Source: Microbispora corallina (GTDB taxonomy: Bacteria > Actinomycetota > Actinomycetes > Streptosporangiales > Streptosporangiaceae). Taken from it: a stretch of DNA of 64,000 nt. Positions 17,273 to 24,786 of the stretch are shown one piece after another (position 1 is the first letter of the stretch; each line of letters begins with the position of its first letter). The stretch spans positions 620,001 through 684,000 of the forward strand of contig NZ_BOOC01000003.1 of NCBI RefSeq assembly GCF_016863035.1, in the 5' to 3' direction. Made by a program: the position numbers and the translations under genes. The notes below the pieces were generated by a model. The model saw nothing but the letters and a program-made list of their open reading frames with translations, was not told the DNA's origin and ran no database searches.

Positions 17273-19243
17273 ATGTTCACGAGCGTACTGATCGCGAACC
17301 GGGGCGAGATCGCCGTCCGGATCATCCGCACGCTGCGGGCCATGGGCGTGGCCGCGGTCGCCGTCCACACCGACGCCGACCGCGACGCCCGGCACGTCCG
17401 CGAGGCGGACCTCGCCGTACGGCTCCCGCGCGGCTACCTCGACGCGGACGGCGTGATCGAGGCCGCGCTGGCGTCGGGGGCGCAGGCCGTGCACCCGGGA
17501 TACGGCTTCCTGGCGGAGAACGCCGGCTTCGCCCGCCGCTGCGCCGAGGCCGGGCTGGTGTTCGTCGGCCCGCCGGCCGCGGCCATCGAGGCGATGGGCG
17601 ACAAGATCCGGGCCAAGGAGACGGTCGCGGCGGCCGGCGTGCCCGTGGTGCCGGGCGGGGCGGAGCCGCACGACGATCTGCTGGAGGCGGCCGCCCGCAT
17701 CGGATTCCCCGTGCTGATCAAGCCCTCGGCGGGCGGCGGCGGCAAGGGGATGCTCCCGGTCCGCTCGGCCGGTGACCTGCCCGCGGCCGTCGAGTCGGCC
17801 CGCCGGACCGCCCTGGCGGCCTTCGAGGACGGCACGCTGCTGGTGGAGCGGCTGGTCGACCGCCCCCGGCACATCGAGATCCAGGTGCTGGCGGACGGCC
17901 ACGGGAACGTCGTCCACCTGGGCGAGCGCGAGTGCAGCCTCCAGCGGCGCCACCAGAAGATCGTCGAGGAGGCGCCGTCGCCGCTGCTCGACGACGAGGC
18001 GCGGCGCCGCATGGGCGCGGCGGCGGTGGAGGCGGCCCGGTCGGTCGGCTACGTGGGCGCGGGGACGGTCGAGTTCATCGTCCCCGGCACGGGCGGGCCG
18101 TTCGCGTTCTACTTCATGGAGATGAACACCCGGCTGCAGGTCGAGCACCCGGTGACGGAGATGGTGACCGGGCTCGACCTCGTCGAGCTGCAGCTGCGCG
18201 TCGCCGCCGGGGAGGCGCTGCCCTTCGGGCAGGACGGGGTGCGGCTGGACGGCCACGCGGTGGAGGCGCGGATCTACGCCGAGGACCCGGCCCGTGACTT
18301 CCTCCCCACGGGCGGCCGGGTGCTGGCGCTGCGGGAGCCGGCCCCCGCGCCCGGCGTGCGGGTCGACTCCGGGCTGGCCGAGGGCCTGGTCGTGGGCAGC
18401 GACTACGACCCGATGCTGGCCAAGGTCGTCGCGTGGGCGCCGGACCGGGCGGGCGCGCTCGCGGGTCTCGACCGGGCGCTCGGGGCGACCGCGATCCTCG
18501 GGCTCACCACGAACGTCGGGTTCCTGCGGGCGCTGGTGCGGGATCCGGACGTCGTGGCCGGGCGGCTCGACACCGGGCTGGTCGAGCGGCGCCTGGGCGA
18601 GCTCGCGGGCGGGGCGGCGCCCGACCAGGCGCTGGCCGCCGCCGCGCTCGTCCTCCACGCCGGCGACGGCGCCCCGGAGTCCGGCGACCCGTGGGACGTG
18701 GCGGACGGCTGGCGGGTCGGGGAGCGGGCCTGGACCGTGCTGCGGCTGGGCGTCCCGGTCCGGATACGGGGCACGGCGTCCGGTACGGAGACGGACGCGG
18801 CCTGGCACGGGGAGGTCGAGGTCGACGGCCGCCGGCTCGGCCCGGCGCGGCTGGTCCTGCGCGAGGGGGAGGCGGCCGTCACGGTCGGCGGCGTGACCCG
18901 GCGGTACGTCGTGGCCCGGGAGCGGGAGACCGTGTGGCTGGCCGAGGGCGGCCGGGCCTGGCCGTTCACGAGGCACGACCCGGGCGACCCGGGCGACCGC
19001 GAGGGCGCGGGCCATGCCGGGGACGGCGCCGTGCGCAGCCCCATGCCGGGCACCGTGCTGCTGGTCAAGGCGGCGGAGGGCGACCGGGTGTCGGCCGGTC
19101 AGCCGCTGGTCGTCGTGGAGGCGATGAAGATGGAGCACACGCTGACCGCGCCCCTGGACGGGGTGCTCTCCGAGCTGCGGGCCAGGCAGGGGCAGGCGGT
19201 CGAGCTGGACGCGGTGCTGGCGAGGGTGACGCCATGCGAGTGA
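17273..19243 (+). CDS. Methylcrotonyl-CoA carboxylase, biotin carboxylase/BCCP (alpha) subunit
   Basis: 656 residues. The biotin carboxylase domain starts [13 protein letters not shown] and includes the ATP-grasp loop [11 protein letters not shown], the [14 protein letters not shown] catalytic segment and a biotin carboxylase C domain. A BT-like linker follows, then the biotinyl domain with VEAMKMEH near the C-terminus (lysine of AMKM is biotinylated). ATG 17273 is preferred to GTG 17270; neither has a good ribosome site. The 66-bp gap from the beta subunit gene is the longest in this operon. The stop overlaps the HMG-CoA lyase start. Confidence 0.94.
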   Translation: MFTSVLIANRGEIAVRIIRTLRAMGVAAVAVHTDADRDARHVREADLAVRLPRGYLDADGVIEAALASGAQAVHPGYGFLAENAGFARRCAEAGLVFVGPPAAAIEAMGDKIRAKETVAAAGVPVVPGGAEPHDDLLEAAARIGFPVLIKPSAGGGGKGMLPVRSAGDLPAAVESARRTALAAFEDGTLLVERLVDRPRHIEIQVLADGHGNVVHLGERECSLQRRHQKIVEEAPSPLLDDEARRRMGAAAVEAARSVGYVGAGTVEFIVPGTGGPFAFYFMEMNTRLQVEHPVTEMVTGLDLVELQLRVAAGEALPFGQDGVRLDGHAVEARIYAEDPARDFLPTGGRVLALREPAPAPGVRVDSGLAEGLVVGSDYDPMLAKVVAWAPDRAGALAGLDRALGATAILGLTTNVGFLRALVRDPDVVAGRLDTGLVERRLGELAGGAAPDQALAAAALVLHAGDGAPESGDPWDVADGWRVGERAWTVLRLGVPVRIRGTASGTETDAAWHGEVEVDGRRLGPARLVLREGEAAVTVGGVTRRYVVARERETVWLAEGGRAWPFTRHDPGDPGDREGAGHAGDGAVRSPMPGTVLLVKAAEGDRVSAGQPLVVVEAMKMEHTLTAPLDGVLSELRARQGQAVELDAVLARVTPCE

Positions 19244-20127
19244 CGATCTACGAGGTCGGGCCGCGCGACGGCCTGCAGAACGAGTCGGCCGTGCTGCCGG
19301 TCGAGGTGAAGGCCGAGTTCATCCGGCGGCTCGCCGAGGCCGGGCTGACCACGATCGAGGCGACGAGCTTCGTCCACCCGACGTGGGTGCCGCAGCTCGC
19401 CGACGCGGCCGAGCTGCTCGACGGCCTCACCCGGGCGCCGGGTGTCCGCTACCCCGTGCTCGTGCCGAACGAGCGGGGGCTCGACCGCGCCCTGGAGCAC
19501 GGCGTGACCGACATCGCGATCTTCGGCAGCGCCACCGAGTCGTTCGCCCGGCGCAACCTCAACCGGACCGTCGAGTCGCAGTTCGAGATGTTCGCCCCGG
19601 TCGTCGAGCGGGCCCTGGCCCACGGCCTGCGGGTCCGCGCGTACGTCTCGATGTGCTTCGCCGACCCGTGGGAGGGGCCGGTCGCGCCCGCCCAGGTCGT
19701 GGAGGTGGGCCGCCGGCTCCTCGACCTCGGCTGCTACGAGCTGTCGCTCGGGGACACCATCGGCGTCGGCACGCCGGGCCACGTGGAGGCGCTGCTCGAC
19801 GCGTTCGAGGCCGGCGGCGTCGGCCCCGACCGGCTCGCCGTGCACTTCCACGACACCTACGGCCAGGCCCTCGCCAACACGCTCACCGCCCTGCGCCGGG
19901 GCATAACCGTGGTGGACGCCTCCACCGGCGGCATCGGCGGCTGCCCGTACGCGAAGAGCGCCACGGGCAACCTCGCGACGGAGGACCTGGTCTGGATGCT
20001 CGACGGCCTCGGCGTCGAGACCGGCGTGGACCTCCGGTCGCTGGCCGCCACCAGCCTCTGGCTGGCCGGCCTGCTCGGGCGCCCCAGCCCGTCCCGCGTC
20101 GTCCAGGCCCTCGCTAAGGAGATCTAG
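19234..20127 (+). CDS. hmgL: Hydroxymethylglutaryl-CoA lyase
   Basis: 297 residues. The N-terminal GPRDGLQNE loop, metal-binding HFHDTYGQA motif and active-site Cys loop [15 protein letters not shown] are all present, defining HMG-CoA lyase of the DRE-TIM metallolyase family. It splits HMG-CoA into acetoacetate and acetyl-CoA, the last step of leucine breakdown. Its ATG overlaps the end of the biotin carboxylase gene by 10 bp, and the next gene begins at the base after its stop, so translation is probably coupled. Confidence 0.95.
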   Translation: MRVTIYEVGPRDGLQNESAVLPVEVKAEFIRRLAEAGLTTIEATSFVHPTWVPQLADAAELLDGLTRAPGVRYPVLVPNERGLDRALEHGVTDIAIFGSATESFARRNLNRTVESQFEMFAPVVERALAHGLRVRAYVSMCFADPWEGPVAPAQVVEVGRRLLDLGCYELSLGDTIGVGTPGHVEALLDAFEAGGVGPDRLAVHFHDTYGQALANTLTALRRGITVVDASTGGIGGCPYAKSATGNLATEDLVWMLDGLGVETGVDLRSLAATSLWLAGLLGRPSPSRVVQALAKEI

Positions 20128-21273
20128 ATGCTCAACGACGAGCACGTGGAGCTGCGCAAGACGGTCGAGGAGTTCGCCCGGTCCGAAGTGGCCCCCGTCA
20201 TCGGGGACTACTACGAGAGGTGCGAGTTCCCGTACGAGATCGTGCGGAAGATGGGCGCGATGGGGCTGTTCGGCCTGCCGGTCCCGGAGGAGTACGGCGG
20301 GATGGGCGGCGACTACTTCGCGCTGTGCCTGGCCCTGGAGGAGCTGGCGAGGGTCGACTCCTCGGTGGCCATCACGCTGGAGGCGGCGGTCTCGCTGGGC
20401 GAGATGCCGATCCTGCGGTTCGGCAGCGAGGAGCAGAGGAGCAGGTGGCTGCCCGGGATGGCGGCGGGCGAGGTGCTCGGCGCCTTCGGCCTCACCGAGC
20501 CCGGCGGCGGGTCCGACGTCCCCGGCGGCATGCGGACGACGGCCGTCCTGGACGGCGGCGAGTGGGTGGTCAACGGGTCCAAGGCGTTCATCACGAACTC
20601 GGGGACCGACATCACCGGCGTCGTGGCGGTCGCCGCGATCACGGGCCGCCGCGAGGACCGGCCGGAGATCTCGACCATCCTGGTCCCGTCCGGGACGCCG
20701 GGGTTCACCGTGTCGAAGAAGTACTCCAAGGTGGGCTGGTCGGCCTCCGACACCCGTGAGCTGTCGTTCGCCGACTGCCGGGTGCCGGCGGAGAACCTGC
20801 TGGGCGAGCGCGGGCGCGGCTACGCCCAGTTCCTCCAGACCCTCGACGAGGGCCGCGTCGCCATCGCCGCCCTGTCGGTCGGGCTGGCGCAGGGGTGCGT
20901 GGACGAGTCGGTGCGGTACGCGGGGGAGCGCCGGGCCTTCGGGCAGGAGATCGGCCGCTACCAGGCCATCCAGTTCAAGATCGCCGACATGGAGGCCCGG
21001 GTCCACACCGCCCGGCTGGCCTACTACCACGCCGCCGAGCGGATGCTGGCGGGGCTGCCGTTCAAGAAGGAGGCGGCGATCGCCAAGCTCGTCGCCTCGA
21101 ACGCGGCGATGGACAACGCCCGCGACGCCACCCAGATATTCGGCGGATACGGCTTCATGAACGAGTTCCCCGTGGGCCGTTTCTATCGCGACGCCAAAAT
21201 CCTGGAAATCGGCGAGGGCACGAGCGAGGTGCAGCGGATGCTCATCGCCCGCGAACTCGGCCTCGGCGCCTGA
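20128..21273 (+). CDS. Acyl-CoA dehydrogenase (AcdH type, branched/short chain)
   Basis: 381 residues with the usual three domains: an N-terminal helical domain, the middle beta domain (GAFGLTEPGGGSDV, KAFITNSG), and the C-terminal helical domain (QIFGGYGFMNEFPVGRFYRDAKI). The catalytic Glu is at the standard place in the EIGEGTSEVQ motif. Classical isovaleryl-CoA dehydrogenases have Gly/Ala there and a Glu elsewhere, so this is more like the broad-range AcdH found next to the same genes in streptomycetes. It supplies 3-methylcrotonyl-CoA from isovaleryl-CoA to the carboxylase upstream. The last gene of the operon; a strong hairpin follows. Confidence 0.92.
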   Translation: MLNDEHVELRKTVEEFARSEVAPVIGDYYERCEFPYEIVRKMGAMGLFGLPVPEEYGGMGGDYFALCLALEELARVDSSVAITLEAAVSLGEMPILRFGSEEQRSRWLPGMAAGEVLGAFGLTEPGGGSDVPGGMRTTAVLDGGEWVVNGSKAFITNSGTDITGVVAVAAITGRREDRPEISTILVPSGTPGFTVSKKYSKVGWSASDTRELSFADCRVPAENLLGERGRGYAQFLQTLDEGRVAIAALSVGLAQGCVDESVRYAGERRAFGQEIGRYQAIQFKIADMEARVHTARLAYYHAAERMLAGLPFKKEAAIAKLVASNAAMDNARDATQIFGGYGFMNEFPVGRFYRDAKILEIGEGTSEVQRMLIARELGLGA

Positions 21274-21309
21274 CGAATTCGGAAACCTGCGGGGAATGGC
21301 TCCGCGCGC

Positions 21310-21352
21310 GGACGGGGCTCCGGCGAACGGCCGGCTCGCCGGAGCCCCGTCC
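21310..21352. terminator. Strong bidirectional hairpin terminator
   Basis: A perfect 17-bp stem (21310-21326 with 21336-21352) with a 9-nt loop lies between the convergent acyl-CoA dehydrogenase and the Cys-rich small gene. It probably serves both. Confidence 0.75.
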
Positions 21353-21378
21353 CGCGGCCCGCGCCGTGGAGGCGCCGC

Positions 21379-21519
21379 TCAGCTCTGCAGCGACGCCTGC
21401 CGGGCCTGGCAGTTCTCGCACCGGCAGTTCTCGCACTGGCAGCCGTCGCGCTGGCAGTTCTTGCACTGACAGCCCTCGCATGGGCAGCCGGACTTCCCGC
21501 CGGCCTGCACTCCAGCCAT
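21379..21519 (-). CDS. 46-residue Cys-rich metallothionein-like protein
   Basis: The start at 21519 is supported by GGGAGGA seven bases upstream, one of the best ribosome sites in the window. The 46-residue product has 10 Cys and no other strong feature, in two identical arrays CxCx2CxCx2C (Cys 12, 14, 17, 19, 22 and 27, 29, 32, 34, 37), each about 11 residues long. It has a short Gly/Lys N-terminal arm and a Gln/Ser tail, no signal peptide and no His. CxC/CxxC repeats at this density are metallothionein-like and suggest a cluster of Zn2+, Cu+ or Cd2+ in the cytoplasm. It does not resemble mycobacterial MymT or cyanobacterial SmtA in spacing. A strong terminator follows, and a possible 49-residue gene ends 14 bp upstream. 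Confidence 0.82.
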   Translation of the reverse strand: MAGVQAGGKSGCPCEGCQCKNCQRDGCQCENCRCENCQARQASLQS

Positions 21520-21533
21520 GATGATTCCTCCCT

Positions 21534-21683
21534 TTAAACATTGCCTGCCCTGAACGGGCCATGTCTTTTCTTCTCGGGGAGATGTGAATCGGTGGCATCG
21601 TTGGCCGCCATTTCAAGCGGTATCTTGATTTCCTGTCCCGTCGAGGGGCAAACGGCCGCTTCGTTCATCTGATGGCGTGTCAT
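21534..21683 (-). CDS. Possible 49-residue protein upstream of the metallothionein-like gene
   Basis: A short open frame, MTRHQMNEAAVCPSTGQEI at its start, ending GPFRAGNV 14 bp before the Cys-rich gene. It is fairly hydrophilic, with one Cys and His residues near both ends. AGGAG is present but lies almost against the ATG at 21683, and too far from the inner ATG at 21668, so the start is doubtful. Codon choice has less G/C at third positions than neighbouring genes. It may be a real first gene of a mini-operon or only leader sequence for the metallothionein-like gene. No family is recognised. Confidence 0.4.
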   Translation of the reverse strand: MTRHQMNEAAVCPSTGQEIKIPLEMAANDATDSHLPEKKRHGPFRAGNV

Positions 21684-21698
21684 TCTCCTGAGACGGGA

Positions 21699-21728
21699 GG
21701 AGGCCTCCCCCTGGCGGGGAAGGCCTCC
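21699..21728 (-). terminator. Hairpin after the aromatic-rich secreted protein gene
   Basis: A 12-bp stem with one bulged A (21699-21710 with 21716-21728) and loop CTGGC, 20 bp beyond the stop of the gene at 21749. It is also only 16 bp before the possible 49-residue gene, so it may instead act as a leader structure for the downstream small genes. Confidence 0.55.
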
Positions 21729-21748
21729 CGTGGTGCCCGGCGCGCGGA

Positions 21749-22075
21749 TCAGCGCCGGTACCAGTGCGGCAGGCAGTGCCAGCCGGTCCTCGTCTGGTAG
21801 TAGTACCGGCCGTGGATCCACCGGACGTGGCGGTACTGGGGGAACCGGTGGACCGGCGACAGGCCGTAGACGGGCCGGTGGAACGAGGCCGACCGCCAGC
21901 CGTACAGGTAGGCGTCCGGGCCGTAGTGCGACGGCCAGTAGACGTGGCCGGGGTGGTGGGCGACAGCGGCGCCGGAGGCCGTCGCCGCCTGGGCGGGTGG
22001 GGAGGCGATCGCCATCCAGCCCGCCGCCGCGCAGGCGATCAGGGCAGGGGCGATCCCTTTTGAGAGCTTCACCAT
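21749..22075 (-). CDS. Small secreted aromatic- and His-rich protein
   Basis: 108 residues. AAGGGAG precedes the ATG at 22075, and a signal peptide follows (MVKLSKGIAPALIACAAAGW, cleavage near AQAA). The mature part of about 75 residues is unusually rich in Tyr, Trp, His, Arg and Pro, with short stretches such as HHPGHVYWPSHYGPD, YGWRSASFHRPVYG, RHVRWIHGRYYY and HCLPHWYRR. There is a single Cys. No domain is recognised. The composition could suit metal binding, polysaccharide binding or surface adhesion; none is shown. Secreted short proteins of this type occur in Streptosporangiaceae as hypotheticals. Confidence 0.72.
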   Translation of the reverse strand: MVKLSKGIAPALIACAAAGWMAIASPPAQAATASGAAVAHHPGHVYWPSHYGPDAYLYGWRSASFHRPVYGLSPVHRFPQYRHVRWIHGRYYYQTRTGWHCLPHWYRR

Positions 22076-22277
22076 GTCTCCCTTCTGTGCGCATCGTCGC
22101 GCCCGGCGACAGCCGGAGCGGGCCGATCTCGGGTCTCGGCCTGCGATGCTCACGCAGAGTAATTCCGCGCATACGGAAGGTTGACACGTTCGAGCAACTG
22201 ATCATTCATTTCTTTACCCAGGCCAGGCCCCTTCCTGACGTCCGGGCGGCGCGCGGGGACGCCGGGGACGGCGTCGG
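22076..22277 (-). other. Intergenic region with a doubtful 19-codon frame
   Basis: 202 bp between the response regulator stop and the aromatic-rich secreted protein start. It is less GC-rich than its surroundings and should hold the secreted gene's promoter. A 19-codon frame (MNDQLLERVNLPYARNYSA, 22209 to 22150) begins after a purine-rich stretch without a clear ribosome site. It could be a leader peptide, but nothing else supports it. Confidence 0.3.
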
Positions 22278-22949
22278 TCAGGCGATCGTGTAGAGAAGCT
22301 CCGGACGGCCGGGACCGCCGTACCGGGGGACGCGGCGGGCGACGCCGGCCTCCACCAGGTGCTCCAGGTAGCGCCTGGCGGTGACCCGCGAGACGCCGAC
22401 GGCCGCGGCCGCCGCCTGGGCCGACACGCCTCCCGGCGCCCGGCGCAGCGCGCCCGCCACCGCCTCCAGTGTGTCGGCCGTCATGCCCTTCGGCAGCGGC
22501 GAGCGCGCGGTGCCCCGCAGCGCGGACAGCGCCCTGTCCACCTCGCCCTGGCCGCTGACCTCGCCGGATCCGCTGATGGACGACCGGAACGCCGCGTACC
22601 GCTCCAGCTTCTCGCTGAGCGCCGCGAACGTGAACGGCTTCAGCAGGTACTGCACGACGCCCACGGACACGGCCGACCGCACCACGGCCAGGTCGCGGGC
22701 GGAGGTGACGGCGATGACGTCGGACGGCACGCCCGCGGCCCGCAGCGCGCGGCACACGTCGAGGCCGTGCATGTCGGGCAGGTAGAGGTCGAGCAGCACC
22801 AGGTCGGCCGCGCTCCGGCGCAGGAACCGCAGGGCCTCGCCCCCCGACCGGGCCACCCCGGCCACCCGGAAGCCGCGCACCCGTTCGACGTACAGCCGGT
22901 TCGCCTCGGCCGTGAGCTCCTCGTCCTCCACGATCAGCACCGAGATCAC
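22278..22949 (-). CDS. Response regulator, CitB/DcuR (DctR) type
   Basis: 223 residues from GTG 22949. The receiver domain has the acidic pocket VEDEE, phospho-acceptor Asp in LVLLDLYLPD, the VTSA switch and the KPF lysine. A linker leads to a C-terminal HTH (VSAQAAAAAVGVSRVTARRYLEHLVEAG) of the CitB family type. Its start overlaps the kinase stop (GTGA), so the pair is translated together. With the kinase and the divergent dctA it should sense extracellular C4-dicarboxylates or citrate and switch on uptake. Confidence 0.9.
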   Translation of the reverse strand: MISVLIVEDEELTAEANRLYVERVRGFRVAGVARSGGEALRFLRRSAADLVLLDLYLPDMHGLDVCRALRAAGVPSDVIAVTSARDLAVVRSAVSVGVVQYLLKPFTFAALSEKLERYAAFRSSISGSGEVSGQGEVDRALSALRGTARSPLPKGMTADTLEAVAGALRRAPGGVSAQAAAAAVGVSRVTARRYLEHLVEAGVARRVPRYGGPGRPELLYTIA

Positions 22950-24589
22950 GGCGCCTCCTCCCCGGCCGGCGAGGCGTGGTCTCCGTCCCGGGCCGGGAGC
23001 GGGAGCCGCACGGTGAACACGGCGCCCTCCCCGGGGCCGTCGCCGCGGCCGGCCTCGATCACGCCGCCCAGCCGGCGGGCCGCCTGACCGGCCATCGCCA
23101 GCCCGAGGCCCCGGCCGTCGCCCTTGGTCGTCCAGCCGCGGCGGAACACGTCCCCGGCCGTCTCGGGACTCAGCCCGGGGCCGCTGTCGGACACCCGGAT
23201 CAGGAAGGTGCCGTCCGCGGCCCGCAGGCGCACCCGCACCCGGCCGGGAGGCGGGCCGCTCATCGCGGCCTCGACCGCGTTGTCGATCACGTTGCCGAGA
23301 ATGGTCACCAGGTCGCGGCCGTCGAGGGCGACGTCGTCCAGCTCGCTGTCGGGGCTGAGGGACAGCTCGACCCCCCGCTCGGCGGCCTCGGCGGTCTTGC
23401 CGAGCAGCAGGGCGGCGAGCACCGGCTCCCGAACGGCCCCCACCACGCGGTCCGTGAGCTGCTGGGCCGCCTTCAGCTCCGCCGTCGCGAACGCCACGGC
23501 CTGCTCGGGGCGGCCCAGCTCGACGAGCGCGACGACCGTGTGCAGCCGGTTGGCCGCCTCGTGCGCGGCGGAGCGCAGCGACTCGGCGAAGCCGCGCTCG
23601 GCGTCGAGCTGGCCGGTGAGCGCCTGCAACTCGGTGTGGTCCCGCAGCGTGACGACCGAGCCCAGCGGGCGGGAGCGTGAGCGCACCGCGGCCGAGCTCG
23701 CCACCAGGACGCGGTCCCCGGTCAGGTGGATCTCGTCGGACCGGTCCTCGCCGGAGGCGAGCATCTCGGTCAGCGAGTCAGGCAGCCCGAGGTCCGCCAC
23801 CTGCCGTCCCTCGGCGTCCGGCGGCAGGCCGAGCAGCTCCCGCGCCCCGTCGTTGGCCAGCGTCAGCCGGCCGTCCCGGTCCACGAGCAGCAGCCCCTCC
23901 CGTACGGCGTGCAGGATCGCGCTGTGGTAGTCGTACATGCGGCCCAGCTCGGCGGCGCCCAGGTTGTGCGTCTGGCGCCCCAGGCGGGCGCCGACGAGGT
24001 ACGCCCCGGCGGTGCCCACGACCAGGCCCAGCAGGCCGGTCAGGATCGCCTGCACGATCTGCTCGCGCACCTGCGCGCCGATCCTCTCGACGATGATCCC
24101 GGCGCTCACCAGCGCGCGCACCCGGCCCGACGCGTCCCACACCGGGGTCACCGCCCGCACCGAGGGGCCGAGTGTGCCGGTGTAGGTCTCGGTGAACGTC
24201 CGGCCCGCCAGCGCGGGGGCGATGGTGCCGAGGAACCGGCCGCCGATCTGCGCGGGATTGGGATGGGTGTACCGGATCCCCTCCCTGCTCATGATCGTGA
24301 TGAAGTCGAGCCCCGCCTCGCGCCACACCTTGTCGGCGTACGGCTGCAGCGCCACGGACGGGTCGGGGTCGTCGAGGGCGTCGAGGACGGCGGGCGAGCG
24401 GGCCACGCTGACCGCCACCGCGACGGACGTCCTGCGCGCCTCCTCGTCGAGCAGGCCGCGCGCGTGAAGGAAGCCGAGCAGGGTGCCGCCCGCGACCGTG
24501 ACGACCACGACGGCGAGCTGGAGCGCGAGCATCTGGCGGGCCACGCTCCATCGCCCGACCCGGCCCGTCATCGTCGTCACGGTGTTCAT
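22946..24589 (-). CDS. Sensor histidine kinase, DcuS/CitA type
   Basis: 547 residues from ATG 24589, which follows GGGGAG and precedes the first membrane helix. TM1 (about 18-38), an extracytoplasmic sensor domain of about 130 residues with the GIRYTHPNPAQIGGRF segment typical of CitA/DcuS PDC domains, TM2 (about 175-195), a PAS domain and then the kinase. The phospho-His is probably in SAAHEAANRLH, and the ATPase has GNVIDNAVEAA, DSGPGLS and GRGLGLA. It belongs with the adjacent response regulator and divergent dctA. The ligand is predicted from context to be a C4-dicarboxylate. Confidence 0.91.
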   Translation of the reverse strand: MNTVTTMTGRVGRWSVARQMLALQLAVVVVTVAGGTLLGFLHARGLLDEEARRTSVAVAVSVARSPAVLDALDDPDPSVALQPYADKVWREAGLDFITIMSREGIRYTHPNPAQIGGRFLGTIAPALAGRTFTETYTGTLGPSVRAVTPVWDASGRVRALVSAGIIVERIGAQVREQIVQAILTGLLGLVVGTAGAYLVGARLGRQTHNLGAAELGRMYDYHSAILHAVREGLLLVDRDGRLTLANDGARELLGLPPDAEGRQVADLGLPDSLTEMLASGEDRSDEIHLTGDRVLVASSAAVRSRSRPLGSVVTLRDHTELQALTGQLDAERGFAESLRSAAHEAANRLHTVVALVELGRPEQAVAFATAELKAAQQLTDRVVGAVREPVLAALLLGKTAEAAERGVELSLSPDSELDDVALDGRDLVTILGNVIDNAVEAAMSGPPPGRVRVRLRAADGTFLIRVSDSGPGLSPETAGDVFRRGWTTKGDGRGLGLAMAGQAARRLGGVIEAGRGDGPGEGAVFTVRLPLPARDGDHASPAGEEAP

Positions 24590-24678
24590 GCGCTCCCCGG
24601 TCTCGTCACCTGTGCCGTCGCAATGTTCACAGCTCACGCGGCCGCCGGTGAAAACGGCGGTGAACGAAATGTACGTAA

Positions 24679-24696
24679 TAGTGACCCAGGTCACTA
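24679..24696. promoter_or_regulatory. CRP-like palindrome between dctA and the sensor kinase
   Basis: TAGTGACCCAGGTCACTA is a perfect 18-bp palindrome. Its core GTGA-N6-TCAC matches the cAMP-receptor-protein site of streptomycetes (GTGANNCNNNTCAC) at every defined base. It lies 91 bp before the dctA start and 90 bp from the kinase start, placed to act on both divergent genes. Confidence 0.65.
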
Positions 24697-24786
24697 CCGC
24701 GGCGCATAGTCACTCGACCGGAGCCTCGCTCCGCGTCCCCGTACAGCCCCCGGACCACGTGTCCGTACGACGACGAGGAGGGTCAC

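Noticed and set aside
15581-19138. A 1185-codon open frame antisense to the carboxylase genes
   Set aside because: The plus-strand genes are intact with catalytic motifs; the antisense product shows no domain and mirrors codon bias.
21242-21616. A 124-codon frame across the Cys-rich gene
   Set aside because: It is a shifted reading of the same DNA. The 46-codon frame has the better ribosome site, ten regularly spaced Cys and a terminator.
22150-22209. 19-codon frame as a peptide or RiPP precursor
   Set aside because: No ribosome site, no maturation genes nearby and no recognisable core; kept only as a note in the intergenic entry.
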